Source: Rhizobium sp. AAP43
Lineage (GTDB): Bacteria > Pseudomonadota > Alphaproteobacteria > Rhizobiales > Rhizobiaceae
DNA length: 64,000 nucleotides
NCBI RefSeq assembly: GCF_001296045.1
Contig: NZ_LJHS01000003.1
Location: forward strand, 1-64,000
Direction of reading: 5' to 3'
Under the pieces are notes generated by a model. The model made no database searches. It saw only the letters and a program-made list of their open reading frames with translations, and had not been told where the DNA came from. Shown piece after piece: positions 26,861-36,180 of the stretch. Within the stretch, counting starts at the first letter, position 1. Every line of letters starts with the position of its first letter. A program made the position numbers and the translations under genes.

Positions 26861-27298
26861 TCAGGAAATGGTGAGAAAGCCGGACGGCATCGGAATCGCG
26901 ACGGCCTCGCCATCACCAATGACAATGGACGCGCCATAGTCGATGTACCCGATCAGCGGATCGGCCGGCGATGTCGGGGTGTCATTGTAGAACACGAAAT
27001 AGCGGATGGGCCCGACACTGCCGCCGCTTGCGGTGAAAACCTCATCGGCCGCGTCAATAGTGACGATCCCAGCTGCCTCAGAAACGATCACGGTGTCGAG
27101 TACCAACCCGCCACCAGCGCCGCCGGTATAGCCGCCGCCCGTGGCGATCTGGCCAATATCGGCAAGCACCGTGTGCGTTGCCACATTCGGGGTCGTGTTG
27201 GTAAAGGCGACCTTGATCGTGTGCGCACCGAAATTGTGGACGCCCCGGGCAAGCTGCTCGGAAAAGTCCTGATACTTGGTCAGCGTGGAAGAAGGCAT
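26861..27298 (-). CDS. Phage structural protein, beta-rich
   Basis: A 145-residue protein starting MPSSTLTKYQDFSEQLARGVHNFG, followed by Gly/Thr/Val-rich strands and a conserved-looking IRYFVFYNDTPTSPADPLIGYIDYG segment. AGGAGA precedes the ATG. The style and setting (between holin and tail-accessory genes) point to a virion or tail-fibre component. No named family assigned. Confidence 0.55.
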   Translation of the reverse strand: MPSSTLTKYQDFSEQLARGVHNFGAHTIKVAFTNTTPNVATHTVLADIGQIATGGGYTGGAGGGLVLDTVIVSEAAGIVTIDAADEVFTASGGSVGPIRYFVFYNDTPTSPADPLIGYIDYGASIVIGDGEAVAIPMPSGFLTIS

Positions 27299-27338
27299 AG
27301 TTCAGATCTCCTGTTTCAAAGGTCCGTATGCGCGGCCA

Positions 27339-27866
27339 TCATGCGCCTTTCGCCTTCGCAACCGCCTTCATCACCGTATGCCCGCCCATATAGAGGCCGG
27401 TATAGATGGTGAAGATGCCGAGGAAGGTTGCGAGATCGAGACCGATTTCGATCTGGATGGCGGTCCCTGCCGACCACAACGCCGCATTAACGACCGGCCG
27501 CAGAAAGGCAAACCACGCGGTGAGGAACAGCATGAGCCACATGCCGGCCGGCCGCCACATCCAGCCGAACCGGCTTTCCGAGTTCATCTCGGCCAGCATC
27601 AGCTCGTTGGAAAGCTCCTGGCCGCGTGTGTAGGCAAGAATGATTTCCGGCGATGCTTCCACGGCGCCAATCGCCGCCTCGAGCTGCAGCTCAGGCAGTT
27701 TCGGCAGGTCTTGCGGTGAAACGCCCGCCTGCCCGGCGATCGCGTCGATCACGGCACCGCCGACCGATCCGGCGACGCCACCGACATGCTTTTCGAGGAT
27801 TGACTTGACCATCGGTGCGCCAACCTTTGCGGCAACGTCGATCAATATGGACGCGACGACACTCAT
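27339..27866 (-). CDS. Holin (three-helix, GTA holin type)
   Basis: The 175-residue protein has an N-terminal soluble part. A cluster of hydrophobic segments at about 105-165 (WRPAGMWLMLFLTAWFAFLRP, LDLATFLGIFTIYTGLYMGG) follows the ESRFGWMWRP lead typical of the 3TM holin family first defined in gene-transfer agents. It would permeabilise the inner membrane so that the endolysin, encoded just upstream on the same strand, can reach the wall. GAGGAG precedes ATG 27866. Confidence 0.8.
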   Translation of the reverse strand: MSVVASILIDVAAKVGAPMVKSILEKHVGGVAGSVGGAVIDAIAGQAGVSPQDLPKLPELQLEAAIGAVEASPEIILAYTRGQELSNELMLAEMNSESRFGWMWRPAGMWLMLFLTAWFAFLRPVVNAALWSAGTAIQIEIGLDLATFLGIFTIYTGLYMGGHTVMKAVAKAKGA

Positions 27867-27908
27867 GTGTTGATCTCCTCATCGGATCAGAGCCTTGGAA
27901 AGATGAAC

Positions 27909-28856
27909 TCAGACGACGGCTTCACGGCCGCTCCAGGTGTTGAAGCGGCGCGCGATCACGTCGCGCTTGCGCCAGGCCACGAAGACCAGCACGCCGAGAA
28001 CAGCGACAGCGGCACCCGCGGCAATCCAGCCCCAGGGCAAGCCCGTGGCGAGAGCCGCACCGCCGGCAGCAACACCGCCCGCAACGCTCTTCGTGGTTGC
28101 CTCGCCTGCAACGGCTGCCTCGCGCCGCAGCTGCGCAATCGTCGCCGGACCGATGATGCCGTCTGCCTTGAGGTGCGGATGGGCCTTCTGGAAAGCCAGA
28201 ACCGCAGCTGTCGTCTTCGCGCCCATCCAGCCGTCAACCTTGCCGGGATCAAAGCCAGCCTTGACCAGCAGCCCCTGCACCTCACGCACCACCTCGTCGG
28301 GCCCGGAAGGCTGGGTTGCCTGCTCAGTCCGCTGCACGCCTTCAGGCTTGGTCAGGCGGTGGTCGCCATAATCCCCATGCAAGAAGAGCGCGGCCTCTTC
28401 CTTCCGCCGGCGCACCAGCCCCGGCAGCCTCCGGCCCTTGGCCGTGTTATAGTTGCTGCCGAGAATGGAGGCTGCCCCGGAGACATCGCCCCGCCGCCAG
28501 GCCTCAGCCCAGCGCCAGCCCATGGCGCCCGTGCCCAGGTTGAAGATCGCACTGGTCGCCGCATCCATCTGCTGCTGAGAGCGATCAGCGGGCGAATTCT
28601 TCACAACAGCCGGCTCGAATTCCGCCGCCAGCACCTCGGCAAAGATCGCATCGCATTGCGCCATGGTGATCTTCGTCTTGCCGGGCACCAGCTTGGTGAT
28701 CCGGATCTTGGCGAGCGCCCGCCGAACGGCAGCGCTGCGCATCGTGAAGCCGGTTCCGATGGTCGGAACATCAACGGAATCGAGATAGCAGGTCAAAACA
28801 ATGCCTTCATGGCCACGCGTAAAGGCGCGGCCACGCGGTGACGTGGTCGTGATCAT
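27909..28856 (-). CDS. Endolysin: T4-type lysozyme with peptidoglycan-binding domain
   Basis: The 315-residue protein has a GH24 lysozyme domain (1-165). The catalytic spacing is exactly that of T4 lysozyme: Glu17, Asp26 and Thr32 (HEG...YLD...PT). A PG_binding_1 domain follows at about 185-245 (VQGLLVKAGFDPGKVDGWMGAKTTAAVLAFQ, DGIIGPAT), then a C-terminal membrane helix at about 272-292. There is no N-terminal signal, so release needs the holin. The C-terminal membrane anchor is unusual for T4-type lysozymes; the protein may be tethered before lysis. Confidence 0.9.
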   Translation of the reverse strand: MITTTSPRGRAFTRGHEGIVLTCYLDSVDVPTIGTGFTMRSAAVRRALAKIRITKLVPGKTKITMAQCDAIFAEVLAAEFEPAVVKNSPADRSQQQMDAATSAIFNLGTGAMGWRWAEAWRRGDVSGAASILGSNYNTAKGRRLPGLVRRRKEEAALFLHGDYGDHRLTKPEGVQRTEQATQPSGPDEVVREVQGLLVKAGFDPGKVDGWMGAKTTAAVLAFQKAHPHLKADGIIGPATIAQLRREAAVAGEATTKSVAGGVAAGGAALATGLPWGWIAAGAAVAVLGVLVFVAWRKRDVIARRFNTWSGREAVV

Positions 28857-28903
28857 GGGAGTGGCTCCACCAAGGACTAACGAAGTTTATGGAAGTGAAT
28901 TAG

Positions 28904-28920
28904 GGGCTCGAAGCGAGCCC
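28904..28920 (-). terminator. Hairpin between acyltransferase and endolysin genes
   Basis: A perfect 7-bp stem (GGGCTCG/CGAGCCC, 28904-28910 and 28914-28920) with a 3-nt loop lies about 70 bases beyond the acyltransferase stop on the minus strand. Only a weak AT-rich stretch follows, so it may attenuate rather than stop transcription. Confidence 0.4.
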
Positions 28921-28992
28921 ATGCTGGATACCGTTGAAACTCATCAGGGATAATTTCGCTATCCGTGAGCGGACATGACGCAGCGTTTCGGA

Positions 28993-30873
28993 TCAAAGTA
29001 GCGTATGCTGACGAAGCCAGGCGATGAGGTTACGAGCGATCATCAGAGACCCGCGTCCGTTGAGATGAAGAACATCCGCATTGATGAGGGTGCCGCCCAC
29101 TTGATAAATTGGGAGGCCGTTCGAACACAGATGCGACTTCATCGAGAAGAACCGATCGGGGGCTACAAGCTGGTCTAGCCCATCTTCCCCATCGCATCCA
29201 ATGCGGAGCCTGGAGGCGAGCAACGTTCCAAAGTCATCGCTACGGAGGTTTTGGGCGATGATGTCCGATGGGTTCGCCCGGTACAGCAGAGGACGGCCAA
29301 CGAGAACGACAGGGGTTCCAACCCTCCTGAATGTCTCCAGTGTTTCGCCGAACCCCGCACGCATTGCATCCAACTCTTGGAAGCTCGCAGCTATGACCAG
29401 ATCGTAGTGGTTCGCGGGCAGAATTTCGTCAAAAAACTGGTCCATGTTGGACCGGCAGTTTGGGTTGTCCTTTGCGGCAACGCCTCGCACAGGAGGACAA
29501 ACAGACGAGGCCCAGATCAACACGTTGGCCTCCTCCGCAAGGAGGGTATGCAGTCCTGCGGCGAGATGATTGGCGGTGCTGTCGCCGAGCAGCAGCACGT
29601 TCTTTTTCCCGTTGTTTGCCGCTGTGAAGCAGGCTGGGTCTTTCTCGTCTGGCTTCTGAGTGGGGAGCGCGAAACAATCGCGAGGGTAATGTGTAACGCC
29701 TTCGTCGAACCGGGTCGGATCAATCAGTGTCATCGCTGCACCGGGAAAGCGCCAAGGCCACCCGTCTCCAGACCAGACCACCACGGCGGGGGCGATAACC
29801 AGTGACGCGCCAACGAAGCATGCCGACATGGCCATTCTTGAGCTTATCGCCTTCGAGTGCCGGAACGGCGTCTCTACGAGATGATAGCTTGCCGAAGCGA
29901 GGGCAACAGATATCGCGCAGATCGCAGCCTGTCCCCACAGGGTCGGCGAACTGCCAGATGCATATTCCCAAAAGACGATTGCCGGCCAGTGAACGAGATA
30001 CAGCGAGTAGCTGATCAACCCGCAATAGACCATCGGGCGATTTCCAATGATGATCCGACCGGCCTTGCACTGTCCGGAGAATATCACCAAGGCCGCACCA
30101 AGGCATGGCAGCACAGCGTTGTAGGTCGGGAAAACCGTCTCTTTGGAATAAAACAACACCGGCCAGATGATGCAGGCTAAGCCCGCCAGCAAGCCGATCC
30201 ACGACCCGAAAGCCTTGTCTGCTCCGGACTTCCTTTCTGTAAGCGCCAGTAGGGCGCCGATCAGCAATTCGAAAGCGCGGAATGGAAGCAAATAGTAGAT
30301 CATCGCCTGATCAGCCATTTTGGCGATGCTAAGCAGCAGGCTTGCCGACAAGAGTGCAGCAATCACGGCCAGACGAACGCCTCCCCCCCTGACCTTCATC
30401 AGAAAGATCATCGCGACCGGCCATACAAGATAGAATTGCTCCTCCATGCTCAGCGACCATGTGTGAAGCAGAGGTTTCAACCTCGTTGAGGTGTCAAAAT
30501 ATCCACTTTCACCGTAGAAGAAGAAATTCGAAAAGCTCAAAACCGCCGCGACGGCCGACCCGGCCAACTCCTGAAAAAGAGATGGCGGGAAGATCAGGCA
30601 GGCAACAATGGATGATCCCGTGACCGTAGCCAGAAGTGCAGGGAAAAGCCTACGCACCCGGCCGGTATAGAACGCGCTCAAATCGAAGCGCCCAGTGCGC
30701 TCGATTTCGTTCCGGATCTTCAAGGTGATAAGATAACCAGATATGACCAAAAACACGTCTACCCCGACAAAACCGCCGGGGAAGACAGGCGCGCCAACAT
30801 GATAGAACAGGACTGAGAGAACCGCGATCGCTCTCAGTCCCGTGATGTCGTTTCGCATTGTGCTCGTCGTCAT
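28993..30873 (-). CDS. OafA-type membrane acyltransferase with SGNH domain
   Basis: The 626-residue protein is a two-part acyltransferase-3 (OafA/YrhL) enzyme. The membrane part (about 1-360) starts NDITGLRAIAVLSVLFYH, with the catalytic-type His, and continues FPGGFVGVDVFLVISGYLIT and RVRRLFPALL. The C-terminal SGNH-like domain (about 400-626) has VLLLGDSTANHL with a Ser. Such enzymes O-acetylate LPS O-antigen or other glycans. It sits as an insert between tailspike and endolysin, 35 bases after the tailspike stop. A phage-borne glycan acetylase is a classic lysogenic-conversion gene that hides the phage receptor. Confidence 0.9.
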   Translation of the reverse strand: MTTSTMRNDITGLRAIAVLSVLFYHVGAPVFPGGFVGVDVFLVISGYLITLKIRNEIERTGRFDLSAFYTGRVRRLFPALLATVTGSSIVACLIFPPSLFQELAGSAVAAVLSFSNFFFYGESGYFDTSTRLKPLLHTWSLSMEEQFYLVWPVAMIFLMKVRGGGVRLAVIAALLSASLLLSIAKMADQAMIYYLLPFRAFELLIGALLALTERKSGADKAFGSWIGLLAGLACIIWPVLFYSKETVFPTYNAVLPCLGAALVIFSGQCKAGRIIIGNRPMVYCGLISYSLYLVHWPAIVFWEYASGSSPTLWGQAAICAISVALASASYHLVETPFRHSKAISSRMAMSACFVGASLVIAPAVVVWSGDGWPWRFPGAAMTLIDPTRFDEGVTHYPRDCFALPTQKPDEKDPACFTAANNGKKNVLLLGDSTANHLAAGLHTLLAEEANVLIWASSVCPPVRGVAAKDNPNCRSNMDQFFDEILPANHYDLVIAASFQELDAMRAGFGETLETFRRVGTPVVLVGRPLLYRANPSDIIAQNLRSDDFGTLLASRLRIGCDGEDGLDQLVAPDRFFSMKSHLCSNGLPIYQVGGTLINADVLHLNGRGSLMIARNLIAWLRQHTLL

Positions 30874-30908
30874 GGTTGCGGTTTACCACAACCTTCACGG
30901 GCGACAAG

Positions 30909-33017
30909 TCACAGCGCATACATTACAAAGTCGTCAGAAATCAGCGTCACTTGCACAGAGACCTCCGTCCCGTCGTGCGCGGCAGGCAGTGTGATCCTCA
31001 CGTTCGCCAAGCCTGTTCCCGTGGTCATGCCAATCGAAAACCGGTCACCAGATCCGGGGGCCTGTGTCTGCGTTCCAGCCGTAACAGACATGGCACCCAC
31101 GTTGTCTCTGATCACCATAAAAGTTTGGTGACTGATGCATTCACCCACCCCAGTCACGGTCCCCATTGCGACCACCTCGACACGGGCGCTTTTGTAGGTT
31201 GCGCCCATTGCAAGGACTTGGACGACATCAAGTGTCATCGCTCCGCCTGTGAATGTCTTGCGGTTACCCAACTCGGATTTCAGGGAAGTCTGGATGATTG
31301 AAACGCGAACACACCCAGAGAACACTGAAGATGGTGGTGAGACGCCTGCGCCGCCGTAGTTGCAGCCTACCTCCGTATAGGTGTCGACATTCGTCAGGCT
31401 TCTGATTCCCAAAACCTCGCCATCAAACTGGCAGTTAACGATCGCGATGTTGTGCTTGTAGAAGTTCGACGTTGTCGAGCCCGTGAGCGTCACACAGACA
31501 TCGCAGAAGTTAAAGTGCACGCCAACCACCAGAATATCGCCGAAGCCGATCGAGCCGTTCCCGAGAGAAATCCCAGATATGTCTGCTCGGATGAGCCCGC
31601 CTGAAACAGTCAGCGTATTCGCGCCGTCGCCCGCAATGCCGTACTGAGCGCGGTTCCCATTGTATTCGTCGACAATGAGGTTGTCGAAGGTGTTGGCGCT
31701 GAAGAACGAAACGTACCACGAACCGCTGAGAGAGTGTCCCTTGCTGATTGATACAGACTGATTGAAGCCGGAGAGCCGAACATTCGTGAAGTTCCAAAGG
31801 GCGACGAAGTTTGATGCGGCCCCGGTCACACGGATGCCATAAGCACCGGATGCGTTGGTGATGGATGCAAAGCGAATGTTGGAGATTGCCCCCCCGCTGT
31901 TGCTTGCTGACGTTGCGTCAATGTTTAGGAGAGCGCCTGCTCTTGGAAGAAGAAGAACGGCAGCGTCAGAAAAACCGGCAAGTTTGAATGGAGTGGTTCG
32001 GACGATTGCCTGACTGACATAATACAGCCCGTCAGGGACGTTTACGGTTCTTGTAGAACCCGCCACATCAAGCGCCGCAACGATAGCTGCATAATTGTCT
32101 GTACCGAATGCCACGGTCTTGTTTGTCGACACGGATAGCGTCGTGGAGGCATTCGTGGAAAGCGTAACCTGCGTCGATGACGTGAAGCTCAAGATAGTTG
32201 AGTTGAGTATGCCGCCGGCAGCCCCCGCGCCCTCAACGGCGATGGATTTTCCAACGTCGCCGGCAGAGAACAAGGCTGCCCCGACCGTAAGGACAGCGGC
32301 GCCGCTGGCAATGCTCACAGTCGCTCGCTGCACTACGGCGTCGCCACGAGCGCCGAAGTCCTTGGCGCTGATCGCATCAGCCAGTTTCAGTTGAATCGAG
32401 CGGGGAACCGCTCCCGCGACTGCCTGCGTAAATGCGAGCTTTGTCGCGTCAATTGCAGCATTTGAAGCGACTTTCGCGTTGGTGACAGAGCCATCAAGGA
32501 CCGCGCCGGCGACAAGATCAGCAAGTGCGTCCTCAGCCCGCTGCGCCGCTGCTTCCGCCGCTGCCACAATCGCACTCGACACCTGATCGGTGTAGAGCCG
32601 AAACTGCGTTCCCGAAATCCGCCCGATCACCTGCATGCCAGCCGGGAGGCCGCCTGTCGCCGGGTCGTTGCCGCTGGCTGTCTTGATGGTATAGGCCGGC
32701 CCTGCCCCGTTGAACCGGACGGTGACCGGCCCTGCCCCACTGGTCTCGAAGATGTTCATGAAGACTGGCACACCTTCAGCGACAGGGCCGGAGGTTGTGG
32801 CCTCGATCGCATTCGCCGCACCGGCGCCAGCGTCATAAGCATCGACGTAGAACGGTGGAATATCGCCGGGCTCAAGCGCGTCCGCGCCAACTGCCGCAAG
32901 CGCGCGCTCTACCTCTGTCCCCCAGACCGAGGCTTCGCCCAGGTCTGCGCCGCGTGGCGAGCCATCCGCGTTCACAGGCGCAAAGATGCTGGAGGCGCGT
33001 TTGGTCAAAACTGCCAT
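30909..33017 (-). CDS. Tailspike with predicted beta-helix fold
   Basis: The 702-residue protein has an N-terminal virion-attachment part (1-150) with Ala-rich coiled segment AAAEAAAQRAEDALADL. A pectate-lyase-like start follows, AISAKDFGARGDAV at about 215-230, and NYAAIVAALDVAGSTRTVNVPDGLYYVS at about 308-335, the usual entry into a right-handed beta-helix. A C-terminal beta domain ends the chain. It probably binds and may cleave a surface glycan. GAGGAT precedes ATG 33017. The acyltransferase gene follows directly, suggesting a receptor-recognition and receptor-masking pair. Confidence 0.8.
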   Translation of the reverse strand: MAVLTKRASSIFAPVNADGSPRGADLGEASVWGTEVERALAAVGADALEPGDIPPFYVDAYDAGAGAANAIEATTSGPVAEGVPVFMNIFETSGAGPVTVRFNGAGPAYTIKTASGNDPATGGLPAGMQVIGRISGTQFRLYTDQVSSAIVAAAEAAAQRAEDALADLVAGAVLDGSVTNAKVASNAAIDATKLAFTQAVAGAVPRSIQLKLADAISAKDFGARGDAVVQRATVSIASGAAVLTVGAALFSAGDVGKSIAVEGAGAAGGILNSTILSFTSSTQVTLSTNASTTLSVSTNKTVAFGTDNYAAIVAALDVAGSTRTVNVPDGLYYVSQAIVRTTPFKLAGFSDAAVLLLPRAGALLNIDATSASNSGGAISNIRFASITNASGAYGIRVTGAASNFVALWNFTNVRLSGFNQSVSISKGHSLSGSWYVSFFSANTFDNLIVDEYNGNRAQYGIAGDGANTLTVSGGLIRADISGISLGNGSIGFGDILVVGVHFNFCDVCVTLTGSTTSNFYKHNIAIVNCQFDGEVLGIRSLTNVDTYTEVGCNYGGAGVSPPSSVFSGCVRVSIIQTSLKSELGNRKTFTGGAMTLDVVQVLAMGATYKSARVEVVAMGTVTGVGECISHQTFMVIRDNVGAMSVTAGTQTQAPGSGDRFSIGMTTGTGLANVRITLPAAHDGTEVSVQVTLISDDFVMYAL

Positions 33018-33051
33018 GATGATCCTCGTATGATGAATAGTTCGGGATGCC

Positions 33052-35196
33052 TTAAGGAGCCGAGCCGCTGTAGCTGAGGTAACCGCTGCCAGTGCCGTCG
33101 CTGGTCAGCGCCTGGATGCGCCATTGCACACTGTAGGAACTGCTCGCCGAGTTGCTGATGGTTACATCGACGCCCGGACGTGCGGCGTAGGTGTTGACGG
33201 CGGCCCAGGGGCCGAAATCGACAAACGCGCTGGCCTTCGTTCGGCGCTCCAGATGAAAGGCCGCAACGCGCATCTGCGAGGTTCTGAGAACCGCATTGAG
33301 GCTCAAGTCGACGGTCTCGGCACTTACCACGGAGGGAGCCGCAGGCGCTGCGTTGTCGACAGCGACAACGGTGTTCAGGTTTGCCGAGTTGTAACTGCCC
33401 TCGTCATCCTTGAAGACGCGCACGCGGGCGTCGATTGTCGCGCCTTCGAAATCCCCGGCCACATAGGCGAAAGTCGCTGCGTTTGTCGCAGGCCCTTCGG
33501 TCATGCTCTCCCAGGCACCGGGAAGCCCAGCAGAATAGGCGCGATAAGTCGCCTCGGTCGTGTCGTAGGATTGCGCCGGCAAAGCAAAGCCTATGCGCAA
33601 TTCCTTGCCGCCCCCGGGATAGGTGATCTGCAACGCAACCATCGGCGCATTCGGTGTGAGGAGATCGGATTCGTAACCCAGTTCCGGAACCACCTCAGGC
33701 GGCAGAGCCTCGTCGGTTGCCGGAACCCAGGCGGTCAGCTGAGGCCAGGCGACAAAGGGGATCTCGACCGATCCGCTTTCGTCATCCACCCGAGGCGGCT
33801 GCATTCTTACGACCGAAGTATCGCCGAGATCGGGCTCGGTGATATCGGCATAGAAAAGCCCCCAGGCCGCAAGCCCGACCATGTTTGTGACGATGGTGCC
33901 GCGATCGGCACGCTCCATGAGAAACCGCCGCCGCGCAATGCGCTGCGCTTGTGCAGCCGAGGGGCAGAAAGGCAACTCGATATCGAAATACTTCGGCCCG
34001 TAGCGCTCGATTTCGTCTTCAATCCGAGCCCAGGCAATCCCGTCGAGGTTGACTTCGGCGATTTCGAACAGACGCTCGGGTGAATAGTATTTGACCCGGC
34101 AGATATTCGGCCGCTCTACGGCCTCCGGCCCTGAAGACCAGCTGTAATCGTAGATATCTTCAGGCGTGAACGCGATTTCTGCCGTGGGCGTGTCATCGAT
34201 GAACTCGAAATAGATGAGACCATTCTCGTCGAGGCGGATTTCCAGCCCTGCCGATTCGAGAAACTGCTTCATCGTCTCGCCGCGCTCGCTCTCCCAGGCC
34301 CAGATGCCCCAGAGTCGGCAACGCTTTTCGGTGCCGCTGCGCGTCGTTACCAGCTGGTCGGCTGCAGTGGCAGTCGCCGCGATCTTGGTCCAGTTGAACC
34401 GGTCAAAGCCAAATGCTGGATCACGACGAAGCACATGCGCGCAGATCAGCGGGCCATTGTCGGTCCAGGCCGTAAGCCCGGTGCGGGGATCGTAAATCAG
34501 CGAAGCGCGGGCGATCACCTCCGCATCCGGCGCGCCATTCTGGTAGAGGCTGAGATATTTTGGCTTGGTCAGGCCAGGATTGTAAAAACGCAGTTGCGAT
34601 TGCGCGATCCCACGCACCCTATGTGCTGAAGTCCAGCGAGTTGGAAACAGCGCCATCAGGCCAGACCACGCCGTTTCAGATCCGGTGCCAGCCTTGGTCA
34701 GCCAGTTCGCCCAACTTCCGCCAGGCTTGACCCACGGCGGTGAGCTGATGTCGCCATTGGCCTCGACCGTCACTTCGCGCTGACCGAGGTAATACGCCTC
34801 GATTGCGTCGATTGGGCCTTGCAGGTGGCAGATCAGGCGAGCGCGGGTGCTGCCGTCAGAATTGCCAAAGGCTTTCAGCCCACCCACGCGCACACGCCCC
34901 ACCCCCTCGATGACGGAGCTCTCACCCGTCTCGAAATTGCTCTTGGCATCGGATGGCTTCACCGCACCACCCCGGGGCCGGCCCGCCAGACCGGATGCGA
35001 GCGCCAACCCACCGAACACCAGAGCATTGGCCGCGATCGTTGCGAGCGTGCCAGTGAGAGATGCGGCAATCGCAGTGCTGGACAGCAGGAAGCCGTGAAT
35101 GGCCGTAGCAATAATGGAGATCGGGTCCGCCGAGGCATGAGAGACCATGGCGATGTAGGACGCACCGCAATGCATCAGGAGCTTGATGAGCTTCAT
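33052..35196 (-). CDS. Tail tip / host-specificity protein (J-like)
   Basis: The 714-residue protein has a hydrophobic N-terminal region (ISIIATAIHGFLLSSTAIAASLTGTLATIAANALVFGG) and GAVKPSDAKSNFETGESSVIEGVGRVRVGG. A central domain has GLEIRLDENGLIYFEF and IARRRFLMERADRGTI, and the C-terminus has fibronectin-like beta domains (about 560-714). This is the layout of tail-tip proteins of long-tailed phages (phage_tail_3/J class). It follows the NlpC/P60-type gene with an ATGA overlap, as in many siphoviruses and gene-transfer agents. Confidence 0.82.
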   Translation of the reverse strand: MKLIKLLMHCGASYIAMVSHASADPISIIATAIHGFLLSSTAIAASLTGTLATIAANALVFGGLALASGLAGRPRGGAVKPSDAKSNFETGESSVIEGVGRVRVGGLKAFGNSDGSTRARLICHLQGPIDAIEAYYLGQREVTVEANGDISSPPWVKPGGSWANWLTKAGTGSETAWSGLMALFPTRWTSAHRVRGIAQSQLRFYNPGLTKPKYLSLYQNGAPDAEVIARASLIYDPRTGLTAWTDNGPLICAHVLRRDPAFGFDRFNWTKIAATATAADQLVTTRSGTEKRCRLWGIWAWESERGETMKQFLESAGLEIRLDENGLIYFEFIDDTPTAEIAFTPEDIYDYSWSSGPEAVERPNICRVKYYSPERLFEIAEVNLDGIAWARIEDEIERYGPKYFDIELPFCPSAAQAQRIARRRFLMERADRGTIVTNMVGLAAWGLFYADITEPDLGDTSVVRMQPPRVDDESGSVEIPFVAWPQLTAWVPATDEALPPEVVPELGYESDLLTPNAPMVALQITYPGGGKELRIGFALPAQSYDTTEATYRAYSAGLPGAWESMTEGPATNAATFAYVAGDFEGATIDARVRVFKDDEGSYNSANLNTVVAVDNAAPAAPSVVSAETVDLSLNAVLRTSQMRVAAFHLERRTKASAFVDFGPWAAVNTYAARPGVDVTISNSASSSYSVQWRIQALTSDGTGSGYLSYSGSAP

Positions 35197-35594
35197 CGGA
35201 TGGACCAGGCCTTGAGGATGGCATCGGCGCGAGGCCGAAGAATGCGATAGCCCTGCGGCTCCGCACGCCAGGCAAAGAAACCGTTGGCAAGGAAAATCCC
35301 GCCGCATTGGCCATGGGCATGACTGGTGATGACGCCAACGTCTCCCGCTAGCGGCGATCCGGTCTCGAACAAACCTGCCCGCCCCAACACATCATCCCAA
35401 AGAGCAAGCAGAGAGCCGGAAACATCGATCAACGAATAGGCCTCACCACGGCTCGACCACCGCGGCATATCGAGAGGGCAAGACCGCACCCGTTCGATCC
35501 AGCGCGCAGGCCAGGTCGTGCAGTCGCTCTCACCCCAGATCATAGGTTGGTCGATAGCCGCATCGAGATAAGCTGCGAGATTATCTTCAATCAT
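35193..35594 (-). CDS. NlpC/P60-like tail cell-wall peptidase
   Basis: The 133-residue protein has a catalytic-type Cys25 in IWGESDCTTWPARWIERV and a later His in GDVGVITSHAHGQCGG, the pattern of short phage NlpC/P60-like (DUF6950-type) domains. It would sit at the tail tip and open peptidoglycan for DNA entry, or help tail assembly. The ATG overlaps the previous stop (ATGA), and its own stop overlaps the tail-tip start. Confidence 0.8.
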   Translation of the reverse strand: MIEDNLAAYLDAAIDQPMIWGESDCTTWPARWIERVRSCPLDMPRWSSRGEAYSLIDVSGSLLALWDDVLGRAGLFETGSPLAGDVGVITSHAHGQCGGIFLANGFFAWRAEPQGYRILRPRADAILKAWSIR

Positions 35595-36169
35595 CCCTTG
35601 ATGATCTCCGTCACCTTGACGCCGACATATTGCAGGCCCTTGTCGCCCGGATACCGCATCTGCTGTGCTGCATCCGTCCAGGCCCCGCCGAACACGAAGT
35701 TCTGGCTTTGCCACAGCGTTTCGATGGTGAAGGACACTGTCCGGATACCGATGCCCTGGCTCTGCCGGCGAGGTGAAGACAGATAGCCGGGAAACAGCTT
35801 CTTGAGACCGCCCGACCAGACTTCCTGGGTTTCCTGATCAAAAGCGCACCAGTAGACATCAGCCGGCGCGCCCTCGATCAGCCGCGCCTGATCCTTGACC
35901 GAGCGCACGAAATCCACATTGACGCCCGAAATGACGATATCCAGCTTCGCCGCTTGGCCAAATCGCGGATCTTCGACAGCAGAGAGCGATACCAGCTGCC
36001 TGCCGCCCGGATCGGAAACCCCGCGCCATTCCACCCCGCCGACCGTCTTTCGCCCAACGCCATTGTGCAGGCGCCAGGTGCCGGACGGCAGCTGCAGTTC
36101 CACGAACCAGGCACGCGCAATGTGCGGGCGCCTGAGAAACGCCCGATCAGCCTCAGAGAAAATTGGCAT
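35591..36169 (-). CDS. Minor tail protein
   Basis: The 192-residue protein begins MPIFSEADRAFLRRPHIARAWFVEL and continues with a beta-rich WRLHNGVGRKTVGGVEWRGVSDPGG and a C-terminal GIRTVSFTIETLWQSQNFVFGG part. Its place between another minor tail gene and the tail peptidase matches the distal-tail (DUF2163/gp13-like) slot of siphoviruses and GTAs. The name is positional. Confidence 0.65.
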   Translation of the reverse strand: MPIFSEADRAFLRRPHIARAWFVELQLPSGTWRLHNGVGRKTVGGVEWRGVSDPGGRQLVSLSAVEDPRFGQAAKLDIVISGVNVDFVRSVKDQARLIEGAPADVYWCAFDQETQEVWSGGLKKLFPGYLSSPRRQSQGIGIRTVSFTIETLWQSQNFVFGGAWTDAAQQMRYPGDKGLQYVGVKVTEIIKG

Positions 36170-36180
36170 GGATCAACCAC

